A DNA stretch of 5,601 nucleotides from Planctomycetaceae bacterium UBA4732 (GCA_002404095.1 DHJA01000200.1:1-5601), one strand, 5' to 3'; shown: positions 1-5,601, numbered from the stretch's first letter. Numbers and translations: made by a program. Notes: a model not told the origin generated them from the sequence alone.

Positions 1-106
1 TCAAGACCCCGACAGGTTCGGTATTGGAGCACCTTCGGGCGACTGAAATAAAGCCTCGGGCGAACGTACTCGTGAGTCCGGGGGCGAGACCGGGATCCCC
101 CCTCCG
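1..106. other. Left-edge stretch, possible gene tail, unassigned
   Basis: This stretch lies downstream of the minus-strand hydrolase stop codon. On the plus strand two frames are open from the edge and close quickly. One ends at TAA 49-51 after 16 codons, the other at TGA 44-46 after 14 codons. Either could be the last residues of a gene entering from the left, and so few codons cannot decide between them. I see no convincing terminator for the hydrolase. There are short G/C runs around 80-105, but no T tract follows them on the minus strand. Confidence 0.25.
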
Positions 107-973
107 TCAGCCTTTCTTCATCCACCCATGCGCTTGCATCCACCTTTCCAACAGCTCCGGCCAGCTCGACAGCACCGGATCGTTCGGCGCCAGGCCGACG
201 CCGTGCCGTCCGTGTTCGTAAACGTGCAGTTCGGCCGGAACCTTCGCTTTGTGTAACGCGTCAAAAAATAGAAGGCTATTCTCGACCGGCACGGCATTAT
301 CATCGGCGGTGTGAAACAGAAACGTCGGCGGCGTCTTGTCCGTCACTTGCTGGTCGTTGCATAGGCTTTCGACTAACTTCTCGTCCGCATCCTTGCCCAA
401 AAGATTGTAGCGCGACCCCATATGGGCGTAAGGCGGCTTGAGCGTGACGACGGGATAGCAAAGAACGGCAAAGTCCGGCCGGCAGCTCATTTTGTCGATC
501 GGGTCGGCCGCGTCGGCCTTGCCGTCGTCAAAGTGGGTGGCGGCCGTTGACGCCAGATGGCCGCCGGCGGAGAAGCCGAGGATGCCGACTCGCGTCGGAT
601 CAACGCCAAATTCCTTGGCACGCGCCCGGACGGTCCGCAGCGCGCGCTGGGCGTCCTGAAGGGGTACGGGATGCTTATAGGGGGCGACGCGGTACTTCAG
701 CACGAAGCCGGCGACGCCGCGTTTCGCCATCCAGGCGCCGACGTCCATGCCTTCGTAACTTATGGCCAGGCCGCCGTAACCGCCGCCGGGACAGATGACC
801 ACGGCCGCGCCGGTCGCCTTGTCGGCCGGAGGCAGGAACGGCGTAAAAGTGGGAACGTCAGCGTCTTTATCGCCGAGGGCGCCGGGCGCGCTCTTGGGAT
901 AGAGCGGTTCGGCCTTTGGGGCGCCGTCTGCGCTGATTAGCGTCAGGCTCAAGGTAAGTAGTACGACGTGCAT
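107..973 (-). CDS. Secreted alpha/beta hydrolase, BD-FAE / acetyl-esterase-like
   Basis: The gene encodes a 288-residue alpha/beta-hydrolase of the acetyl esterase/lipase group (COG0657-like, BD-FAE/Axe-like). Visible motifs are an oxyanion-hole stretch CPGGGYGGL (residues 61-69), the nucleophile elbow GFSAGGH with Ser135, the acid motif HTADDNAVPV with Asp225 (Asp224 is less likely), and His257 in EHGRHG. The triad is therefore complete. The first 15-18 residues are hydrophobic (VVLLTLSLTLISA) and end in a plausible signal-peptidase site, although the n-region carries only a His and no Lys or Arg. Export to the periplasm or outside is inferred. The ATG at 973 is preceded by an in-frame TGA a few codons upstream and by GAAAGGA (984-990) at about 10 nt, so the start is well fixed. 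Family members deacetylate or de-esterify plant polysaccharides such as xylan, or act as general carboxylesterases; the substrate cannot be read from the sequence. It is divergent from the truD side and no polysaccharide-degradation neighbours are visible. Confidence 0.9.
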   Translation of the reverse strand: MHVVLLTLSLTLISADGAPKAEPLYPKSAPGALGDKDADVPTFTPFLPPADKATGAAVVICPGGGYGGLAISYEGMDVGAWMAKRGVAGFVLKYRVAPYKHPVPLQDAQRALRTVRARAKEFGVDPTRVGILGFSAGGHLASTAATHFDDGKADAADPIDKMSCRPDFAVLCYPVVTLKPPYAHMGSRYNLLGKDADEKLVESLCNDQQVTDKTPPTFLFHTADDNAVPVENSLLFFDALHKAKVPAELHVYEHGRHGVGLAPNDPVLSSWPELLERWMQAHGWMKKG

Positions 974-1169
974 CTGCTGTCGATCCTTTCACATGGCGGG
1001 TGGCGGGCGACTTTCGAGCATACCGAATCCGTGGGCGGATGCAACTATTTGGCCGAAAATCCGAACCTTGGACGTGGAGTAGTATCGACGCAACTAATTA
1101 ATGGCGCTAATGTTGCGGAAATAGCGAAGGCGCGGAGCGGCCGCTACGGCAAAAAAAGTTCAATAGCCC
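974..1169. other. Intergenic region, left half, no gene seen
   Basis: This is the left part of the 365-nt gap between the divergent hydrolase and truD. An open plus-strand frame crosses it (968-1234), but its translation resembles no protein family and it lacks a ribosome binding site, so I do not call it a gene. It contains a minor hairpin (ATCCG/CGGAT, 1027-1040), an inverted repeat CGCAAC/GTTGCG (1089-1094 and 1112-1117) around an AT-rich core, and a 10-bp palindrome AGCGGCCGCT (1136-1145). The hydrolase promoter should lie here on the minus strand, but I see no good -35/-10 pair. Confidence 0.5.
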
Positions 1170-1198
1170 TTGCAACCGCGGAAGCGGGTGTCTATTAT
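1170..1198 (+). promoter_or_regulatory. Predicted sigma70-type promoter
   Basis: TTGCAA (1170-1175, 4/6 to TTGACA) and TATTAT (1193-1198, 5/6 to TATAAT) are separated by exactly 17 nt, the optimal spacing. Transcription would start near 1205, just before a perfect hairpin. The promoter would drive the structured leader or small RNA and, by read-through, truD. This is prediction from the sequence only; planctomycete promoters are poorly characterised. Confidence 0.45.
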
Positions 1199-1204
1199 TA
1201 CTAC

Positions 1205-1317
1205 CAGAGCAACCCGCCTGTTGCTCTTCATTGATGAGACCGAGAGTTTGGCGGGGTCCAAAGCTGACTGGGCGACGGTTTTGGATCCACATCTCTCGGT
1301 CTCACTTTTTCCTTTTT
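1205..1317 (+). ncRNA. Candidate small RNA or terminated leader upstream of truD
   Basis: A transcript from the promoter at 1170-1198 would run about 110 nt. It would contain hairpin 1 (1206-1213 paired with 1220-1227, AGAGCAAC/GTTGCTCT, 6-nt loop) and hairpin 2 (1235-1246 with 1293-1304, TGAGACCGAGAG/CTCTCGGTCTCA, 12 perfect pairs). An inner stem lies inside hairpin 2 (1254-1262 with 1280-1288, one G-U pair). A U-rich tail follows. This promoter, stem, stem, U-tract order is typical of a small RNA. I do not recognise it as tRNA, 5S, SRP, 6S or tmRNA, nor as a known riboswitch. It could instead be an attenuator leader of truD, or a chance inverted repeat. It does not look coding. Confidence 0.4.
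1235..1317 (+). terminator. Stem-loop with T tract, Rho-independent terminator-like
   Basis: Perfect 12-bp arms at 1235-1246 and 1293-1304 enclose a second 9-bp stem with a 17-nt loop. One base after the outer stem comes TTTTTCCTTTTT (1306-1317). The arms are longer and the loop larger than in a textbook terminator, and the T tract is interrupted by CC, so efficiency is uncertain. It would end the upstream RNA immediately before the -10 element of truD. Confidence 0.45.
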
Positions 1318-1318
1318 C

Positions 1319-1327
1319 TGCTACAAT
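1319..1327 (+). promoter_or_regulatory. Extended -10 element for truD
   Basis: TGCTACAAT fits the extended -10 pattern TGN-TATAAT, with 5/6 in the hexamer. No -35 box is visible at the expected distance, which an extended -10 can tolerate. The expected transcription start is about 7 nt downstream, near 1334, giving a leader of only about 5 nt before the truD ATG at 1339. Confidence 0.4.
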
Positions 1328-1338
1328 ACCTGCCTCAA

Positions 1339-2514
1339 ATGAAGCTAAAGCAACTGCCGGATGATTTTTACGTCGAGGAAACGACTGACGTCGTTCCCGC
1401 CCAAACGGGGCCATTCGCGCTGTATCGTATGGAAAAGCGTGGCTGGTCCACGCCCGACGCCCTTATTCCGCTACGTCAGCGTTGGCGCGTCGAGCCGCGC
1501 CGCATCTCCTTCGGAGGTCTCAAGGATCGTCACGCCTGGACCATCCAATATCTCACCATCCTGCACGGTCCGCGCCGCGGCTTCCATCACCACGACATCA
1601 CGGTCACGCATCTTGGCTGGACCGACGAGCCTTATACGTCGCAGTCCATCCGCTGCAACCGCTTCCGCTTGACGTTGCGCGACTTGACCGCCGAGGCCGT
1701 CGAACAGGCCGAAGCAGCTTTGAACCGCATCGCCGTGGCAGGCTTGCCGAACTATTTCGACGACCAGCGTTTCGGCTCCGTGGCCGGCGCGGGCGAGGAA
1801 TTCATCGCTCGCTTGCTCGTGCGCGGTCGCTTTGAGGAAGCCTTGCGCCTGGCGTTGACGGCCCCCTACGAGTTCGACCGTGGGCCGGAGCGTAAGGAGA
1901 AGACGCTCCTCCGCGAACGCTGGGGTGATTGGAAGGGATTGGCGAACAGTCTACGGCCTGGTCACGCCCGCCGTCTGGTCGATTACCTGCGCGTCCATCC
2001 CGGCGACTATCGCGGCGCCGTCGCCGGGCTACGGCCGGAGTTGCGCGGCCTTTACCTGTCGGCGTATCAAAGCCATCTATGGAACCGTATGTTAGCGCGC
2101 TGGCTTATGACGCGATTACGGCCAGAACAGTTGCAGCCGGTGGCGCTGCGTATGGGCGAGGCGCCATTCCCCATCGACCTCGACGCGGACCAGCAAGCCG
2201 AACTGGCCGCGTTGCATCTGCCGTTGCCGTCATCGCGCCTGAAGTTAGAACCTGGCGATCCGCGCGCCGAACTGGTGCAGTTCGTCCTGGCCGAAGAGAA
2301 GCTGGAATTGCACGATATGCAGGTGCGCGGCGTGCGCGAAATGTTCTTCTCGAAAGGCGAACGTGCGGGGTTATGTATGCCGGCGCAACTCACTCATGAA
2401 TCGGCGGCGGATGAATTGCATCCGAAGCGAAGCAAATTAACGCTTGCCTTTGACCTGCCGCGCGGCTGCTATGCTACCTTGGTGGTGAAAGCCGCGACGG
2501 CGCGGGAGGCTTGA
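1339..2514 (+). CDS. truD: tRNA pseudouridine synthase D (TruD)
   Basis: The product is a 391-residue TruD-family pseudouridine synthase. In characterised members this cytoplasmic enzyme isomerises uridine 13 in the D-arm of certain tRNAs. The sequence shows the N-terminal DDFYVEE segment (8-14), the catalytic motif GGLKDRHAWTIQ (59-70) with Asp63 as the expected catalytic residue, NYFDDQRFG (138-146), which matches the family NYFxxQRFG signature, and YLSAYQSHLWN (239-249). The region between the last two motifs and the C-terminus corresponds to the TruD insertion domain and completes the fold. Length is somewhat above E. coli TruD (349 aa). The frame stays open upstream to 1231, but those 36 codons cross the stem-loop and T tract and give unrelated sequence, so ATG 1339 is chosen because family homology begins there. 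It has no Shine-Dalgarno sequence. The stop overlaps nothing; the next gene follows after 23 nt. Confidence 0.95.
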   Translation: MKLKQLPDDFYVEETTDVVPAQTGPFALYRMEKRGWSTPDALIPLRQRWRVEPRRISFGGLKDRHAWTIQYLTILHGPRRGFHHHDITVTHLGWTDEPYTSQSIRCNRFRLTLRDLTAEAVEQAEAALNRIAVAGLPNYFDDQRFGSVAGAGEEFIARLLVRGRFEEALRLALTAPYEFDRGPERKEKTLLRERWGDWKGLANSLRPGHARRLVDYLRVHPGDYRGAVAGLRPELRGLYLSAYQSHLWNRMLARWLMTRLRPEQLQPVALRMGEAPFPIDLDADQQAELAALHLPLPSSRLKLEPGDPRAELVQFVLAEEKLELHDMQVRGVREMFFSKGERAGLCMPAQLTHESAADELHPKRSKLTLAFDLPRGCYATLVVKAATAREA

Positions 2515-2521
2515 GGTTAAC

Positions 2522-2527
2522 AGGAGG
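2522..2527 (+). promoter_or_regulatory. Ribosome binding site AGGAGG
   Basis: AGGAGG lies 10 nt before ATG 2538. It decides the start of the nucleotidyltransferase gene against the in-frame TTG at 2511, which would overlap the truD stop and has only a GGAGG one base away, too close to be used. Confidence 0.7.
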
Positions 2528-2537
2528 CGAAAGTACA

Positions 2538-3125
2538 ATGGCAGCTGTTCTAGGTCCATTCTCACTCGACCGGATGGTGCGTGCCGTGGAGTTAGTCCGC
2601 CAGCGCTTGCTCCGTTCGACTGCCGCCCTGGAAGGGGCCGGTCTCCCCTACGCTGTGGCCGGCGGCCACGCCGTGGCTCTGTGGGTGTCCCAGGTTGATC
2701 CCGGGGCCGTGCGCAACACTTGCGACGTCGATCTGCTCGTCCGCCGGTCGGACCTGGATGGGATTAAGGAAGCTCTAAGCGCCGTGGGCTTCGTGTACCA
2801 CCACGCGGCCGACCTCGACCTGTTCGTGGACGGCCCGGAGGGTCGGGTCCGAGACGGCATCCACCTGATCTACGCCGGGGAGAAGGTCCGGCCGGACGAG
2901 GCGTTGCCGAACCCAGAGATGACGGAATCGGAGGCAGGCGGGGAGTTCCGTGTGCTGGGGCTGCGGGCGCTGGTTGGGGTGAAGCTGACGGCCTACCGCG
3001 ATAAGGACCGGACGCACCTGCGCGATATGCTGGAGGTTGGGCTGATCGACGGGAGTTGGGGCCAGTACTACCCGGCGGAGTTGGCGGATCGGCTGCGCGT
3101 CTTGGTCGAGACGCCGGGGCGGTAG
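2538..3125 (+). CDS. Nucleotidyltransferase-fold protein (AbiEii/MNT-like)
   Basis: This 195-residue protein has the nucleotidyltransferase superfamily signature: YAVAGGHAVALW (38-49) supplies the GG motif, and DVD (63-65) the metal-binding D-x-D. A later helix TAYRDKDRTHLRDML (151-165) is typical of AbiEii-like and related minimal nucleotidyltransferases. The N-terminal 35 residues are predicted helical (SLDRMVRAVELVRQRLL). Such proteins transfer NMP to small molecules, tRNA or protein, some as toxins or antitoxins. The acceptor here is unknown, and the role as an enzyme is inferred from the retained D-x-D. From memory, similar stand-alone proteins of this size are common in planctomycetes. 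No cognate antitoxin, HEPN or AbiEi partner is adjacent: truD lies upstream (23 nt, possibly co-transcribed) and the FHA gene is convergent. Codon use is distinctive (mostly CTG, GAG and AAG, with frequent CGG and GGG), which may mean transfer. Confidence 0.75.
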   Translation: MAAVLGPFSLDRMVRAVELVRQRLLRSTAALEGAGLPYAVAGGHAVALWVSQVDPGAVRNTCDVDLLVRRSDLDGIKEALSAVGFVYHHAADLDLFVDGPEGRVRDGIHLIYAGEKVRPDEALPNPEMTESEAGGEFRVLGLRALVGVKLTAYRDKDRTHLRDMLEVGLIDGSWGQYYPAELADRLRVLVETPGR

Positions 3126-3167
3126 CCGCTAAACAAGAGACTGCACCGGACCGGGCCTCCATCTCGC

Positions 3168-5369
3168 TTACGCCGCTTGACTAGCCGGCGCCATCTCGGA
3201 TTCGTTCATCAGCACACCAGCCACGCGCTCCACTTCGTCGCGCAGCACGGCGATCTGCCGTTCGTCCTGCTCGCGCCGGGCGGTAAGGCGTTGCAACTCA
3301 AGCCGGCGGCGCTGCTCGGCGTCCTCGACGGACGCCTCGCGTTCTTCCCATGCCGCTTGTTGACGGACCAATTCTTCCTGGCGAGCGGCAAAATCCTTTT
3401 GCTGTCCCTGAAGGCGCTCGGCCAACTCGTCAAGACGGTCGCTCTCCGCCGCCATGTCCTTGCGCGCCATTTCGATGTCGCTTTCGCTCGCTTCGATCCG
3501 CACCGCCGTCCGCCGACGCAGCCGTTCCAACCGCCGTTCGGCGCCCGCTGCGTTGGGCGCGGCGCCGACGACTTCCTGACGTAGCTGTTCCAGAGCCACC
3601 GTCCGCGCGGCCATATCGCGCTGCTCCCGTGCGAGTTCTTTCCTGCGCTGCTGGCATTCCTTCCACAGAGCGACGTAGGCTTGGCGCAAGTCGTCGCAGC
3701 GCGTCCTTGCCGCTGTAAGCTCCACCGCTTCGGTGCCGCGCTGGAGTTCACGGCGCCGAGCCAGATGGTTGAGCCGCCGCAATTGCAGGTGTGCGGCTTC
3801 CTCGCGCGCCTTAGCGTCGGACAACAGCGCGGCCCGTTCGCCTTCCCAGGCTGTTTCGCGCGCCGTCAGCCGTGTCTGCCAGCCTTCCAGCGAGTGCCGC
3901 GTCTGGGTGAGCGCCAGTTGCCGTTGCCGCCATTCCGTGGCGACGGCGTCGAGTTCCCGCTCGTGCGTCAGAAGGCGGTGGTCTTGTTCTTGCAACGAAC
4001 GGCCTGCTGTTTCCAGCTCGACCATCGCTTGCTCGCGCTCACCACGCCATTCGTCTTGGACGCGGAGTAAAGTTTGCCATTGTTCCAGCAGATGAGCGCG
4101 CTGGTCCGCAAAGCGGCCGGCGACGCGCTGGAGAACAACCGTCCGGTCGGCGCCGGTCATGATTGGCGCCGCGACAGCGGTCAACGGGAGTGCGACGTGA
4201 GGCCCAGGCGCCTCGCGCAGCGCTTGCAACCCTTGGCCGGCGGTCTCAGTTTGTGCCAGCTTTTCGCGCAGATTGCCGATGCGCGACTCCAGGCCCGCGC
4301 TTTCGCGGTGCAGGTCGGCCAGCATCAGCCGGGCCGACCGCTCGCGCTCGCTCCAGGTGCGTTCCGCCTCTTCTACCGCGACAGCGCGCGCGTCCAGATC
4401 GCGGCTGCGTTTTTCGCGCTCGGCGTGTTCCAGATTGAGACACACTTCCCACTGCTGCTGGGCCACGCCCAAATCTTGCCACTGTTCGCGCAGCTGGCGC
4501 TTGCCCAGCTCCAGTTCTCCGTTGAGACGCAGCCGGTCCTCGACCATCTTGGCATGGTCCCGCGCCATCTTTTCGGCCCCGCGCTGAAGCCGGTCTTCGC
4601 GGGCCGTCAGCTCTTTTTCACGCTTGGCAAGGACGGCCTCTTGCTCCTGACCCCGGCGTTTGCCGCTCATCACCATTCGTTTGCGCAACTCAACGAGATG
4701 CTGCCGATCAGTGCGGGCGCGATTGCCGACAGCAGCCACATCGTCGCGCGTCGCTTGGAGTTCCTTCGCCAGCGCGGCTTGTTCTTCCACGGCCGCGGCT
4801 CGCGCCGTCTGGAACGCCTCCCGCTCCTGGCGCGTCTGCTCTTGTAGTTGAAGCAAACGGCGGCGGCGCTCTTCCAGATGACCGGCGAGTTGTTCTTCCT
4901 GCTTCTCCAGGGCCACGCGCCGTTGTTCCAGGCGCATCTCCTCCTCGTTCAACGCCGATTGTTGGGCGGCGACGGCGGCGACTTGGATGCGCACCGCGTC
5001 GCGCTCGGTTTCCGCAGCCTTTTCGATGGATGGATTCGCCAGGTGCAGCCGGAAGCGGAAGGAGCCGACGCCGACCACGTCGCCGTGCTGCACACACGCC
5101 AGAGTGGCCGGTTGGTCGTTGAGGAGGACGTCGCCATTGCCGGCGAGGTCGCGGAGGAAGAAGCCAGTTTGTCCGTACACGATCGCGGCGTGCAAGGGTT
5201 GAACGCCATCGACGTTCAGTCGTATCTCGCAGCCCGGCGCCCGGCCCAGCAGCGTCATTGGCCCGACCAGAGGACGGCGGACGCCGCTGAACCGGCCATT
5301 GACGACGACCAATTCCGCCGGCGGCAAGACCGGCGCGTCAGGCGAAGGCGCGTTGACGGGAGCTTCCAT
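3168..5369 (-). CDS. FHA-domain protein with long coiled coil
   Basis: The 733-residue protein starts with a Pro/Ala-rich stretch (1-18) and then an FHA domain (about 19-110). Visible FHA features are LLGRAPGCEIRL (40-51, with Gly42-Arg43), VQPLHAAI (56-63, with His60), and RDLAGNGDVLLND (73-85, with Asn78). The usual phosphothreonine-contacting Ser and following Arg of the V-S-R-x-H motif are replaced by Gln57 and Pro58. From about 115 to 715 it is almost entirely charged, Glu/Arg/Gln/Leu-rich helix, so a long coiled coil. Breaks occur at about 386-410 (APGPHVALPLTAVAAP) and 601-610. There is no signal peptide, membrane segment or C-terminal enzymatic domain, so it is probably a cytoplasmic scaffold or filament-like protein. 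FHA domains normally read phosphothreonine made by Ser/Thr kinases, which planctomycetes have in number; the partner is unknown. The ATG is supported by GGAGGA 8 nt upstream. It is convergent with the nucleotidyltransferase gene, with a 42-nt gap and no clear terminator. Confidence 0.9.
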   Translation of the reverse strand: MEAPVNAPSPDAPVLPPAELVVVNGRFSGVRRPLVGPMTLLGRAPGCEIRLNVDGVQPLHAAIVYGQTGFFLRDLAGNGDVLLNDQPATLACVQHGDVVGVGSFRFRLHLANPSIEKAAETERDAVRIQVAAVAAQQSALNEEEMRLEQRRVALEKQEEQLAGHLEERRRRLLQLQEQTRQEREAFQTARAAAVEEQAALAKELQATRDDVAAVGNRARTDRQHLVELRKRMVMSGKRRGQEQEAVLAKREKELTAREDRLQRGAEKMARDHAKMVEDRLRLNGELELGKRQLREQWQDLGVAQQQWEVCLNLEHAEREKRSRDLDARAVAVEEAERTWSERERSARLMLADLHRESAGLESRIGNLREKLAQTETAGQGLQALREAPGPHVALPLTAVAAPIMTGADRTVVLQRVAGRFADQRAHLLEQWQTLLRVQDEWRGEREQAMVELETAGRSLQEQDHRLLTHERELDAVATEWRQRQLALTQTRHSLEGWQTRLTARETAWEGERAALLSDAKAREEAAHLQLRRLNHLARRRELQRGTEAVELTAARTRCDDLRQAYVALWKECQQRRKELAREQRDMAARTVALEQLRQEVVGAAPNAAGAERRLERLRRRTAVRIEASESDIEMARKDMAAESDRLDELAERLQGQQKDFAARQEELVRQQAAWEEREASVEDAEQRRRLELQRLTARREQDERQIAVLRDEVERVAGVLMNESEMAPASQAA

Positions 5370-5377
5370 GCGAAACG

Positions 5378-5383
5378 TCCTCC
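5378..5383 (-). promoter_or_regulatory. Ribosome binding site GGAGGA of the FHA gene
   Basis: On the minus strand GGAGGA stands 8 nt before the ATG whose first base is 5369. It is a near-perfect Shine-Dalgarno sequence at good spacing and fixes the start. Confidence 0.75.
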
Positions 5384-5407
5384 GGGCATCCGCTACCGAG
5401 GCATCGG

Positions 5408-5434
5408 ATTGTATCGACCGAAGGGACGGCGCAA
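5408..5434 (-). promoter_or_regulatory. Possible promoter of the FHA gene
   Basis: On the minus strand TACAAT (5408-5413, 5/6 to the -10 consensus) is preceded by TTGCGC (5429-5434, 3/6) at 15 nt. A better hexamer, TTGTCA (5437-5442), lies at 23 nt, which is too far. Transcription would start near 5401, giving a leader of about 30 nt that contains the ribosome binding site. The -10 is plausible and the -35 is weak. Confidence 0.35.
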
Positions 5435-5450
5435 GTTGACAAACAATGCG

Positions 5451-5553
5451 GAATGCGGAATGAACAAATCGTTTAGCCGCGACCCGAAGGGGAGCGCGTT
5501 GACGGAGCGCTCCCCTTCGGGTCGCGGCTAAACGATTTTTTCATTCCGCATTC
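5451..5553. repeat. 103-nt near-perfect palindrome, MITE/REP-like or terminator
   Basis: Inner arms 5466-5497 and 5507-5538 are perfect 32-bp inverted repeats around a 9-nt loop (GTTGACGGA). One mismatch (5465/5539) separates them from outer arms 5451-5464 and 5540-5553, a further 14 perfect pairs. The total is 46 of 47 pairs. The left outer arm overlaps a short tandem repeat, AATGCGG twice from 5445 to 5458. A run of six T (5536-5541) ends the inner stem on the plus strand; on the minus strand the equivalent is TTTGTT. It could be a non-autonomous mobile palindrome (MITE/REP) or a bidirectional terminator after the minus-strand gene ending at 5560. No clear target-site duplication is seen. 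Confidence 0.85.
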
Positions 5554-5559
5554 ACTGCA

Positions 5560-5601
5560 TTACTGAACGACGCGACTGATCATCGTGTCGTAGACCGCCC
5601 C
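5560..5601 (-). CDS. C-terminal end of an unidentified gene (partial)
   Basis: On the minus strand the frame entering from the right edge reads GAVYDTMISRVVQ and stops at TAA 5560-5562. The 13 codons have a normal amino-acid mix, and the position, a stop seven bases before the large palindrome, suits a gene end. It is too short to identify or to prove coding. Confidence 0.4.
   Translation of the reverse strand, partial: GAVYDTMISRVVQ

Noticed and set aside
1..106. Rho-independent terminator after the hydrolase
   Set aside because: G/C runs near 80-105 can pair weakly, but no T tract follows on the minus strand.
557..940. 127-codon plus-strand frame inside the hydrolase gene
   Set aside because: Shadow of the hydrolase, whose catalytic motifs lie in the opposite strand.
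968..1234. 88-codon plus-strand frame upstream of truD
   Set aside because: No ribosome binding site, no recognisable family, and it overlaps the hydrolase start, a promoter and a hairpin; more likely a chance frame.
1235..1304. tRNA-like fold between 1235 and 1304
   Set aside because: The outer stem is 12 bp instead of 7, and there is no D-, anticodon- or T-arm arrangement.
1231..1338. Extended N-terminus of TruD from TTG 1231 or ATG 1234
   Set aside because: These 36 codons run through the stem-loop and T tract, give Phe/Leu-rich sequence unlike TruD, and family similarity starts at 1339.
2511..3125. Defence island or toxin-antitoxin operon around the nucleotidyltransferase
   Set aside because: No partner gene, restriction, CRISPR or phage-related gene is present in the window.
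3126..3167. Bidirectional terminator between the convergent nucleotidyltransferase and FHA genes
   Set aside because: Only a 4-bp GCGG/CCGC inverted repeat and no T tract on either strand.
4074..4847. 257-codon open frame antisense to the FHA gene
   Set aside because: It is the mirror of the GC-rich, low-complexity coiled-coil reading frame; the minus strand has the FHA domain and a strong ribosome binding site.

Overview
The window most likely comes from a high-GC planctomycete, possibly of the Gemmata or Pirellula type. This rests on gene content and style only: a secreted BD-FAE/acetyl-esterase-like hydrolase, a large FHA-plus-coiled-coil protein whose FHA loop reads VQPLHA, and a small nucleotidyltransferase-fold protein. 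No rRNA or other marker gene is present to confirm it. Four complete protein genes are supported, plus the probable C-terminal end of a fifth at the right edge. There is no tRNA, rRNA, CRISPR array, transposase or recognisable multi-gene system.

Layout. Positions 107-973 (minus) encode the esterase/hydrolase. A 365-nt divergent intergenic region (974-1338) follows. Its right half is structured on the plus strand: a good sigma70-type promoter (TTGCAA, 17 nt, TATTAT), an 8-bp hairpin at the predicted transcript start, a long stem-loop with perfect 12-bp outer arms, and a TTTTTCCTTTTT tract. This looks like a small RNA or a terminated leader. Directly after the T tract lies an extended -10 element (TGCTACAAT), placed so that truD (1339-2514, tRNA pseudouridine synthase D) would be nearly leaderless. 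The truD ATG has no Shine-Dalgarno sequence.

Twenty-three nucleotides after truD, behind an AGGAGG site, is the nucleotidyltransferase-fold gene (2538-3125), whose codon choice differs from that of its neighbours. Convergent with it is a 733-residue FHA/coiled-coil protein (3168-5369, minus) with a strong GGAGGA ribosome binding site and a possible promoter. Between that promoter and the end of the next minus-strand gene (stop at 5560-5562) is a 103-nt near-perfect palindrome (5451-5553). It could be a MITE/REP-like element or a bidirectional terminator.

The genes do not form an obvious pathway. truD and the nucleotidyltransferase gene may share a transcript, while the esterase and the FHA gene are separate units. 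The most interesting points are the RNA-like structure and probable leaderless start of truD, the palindrome, and the altered phosphopeptide-binding loop of the FHA domain.
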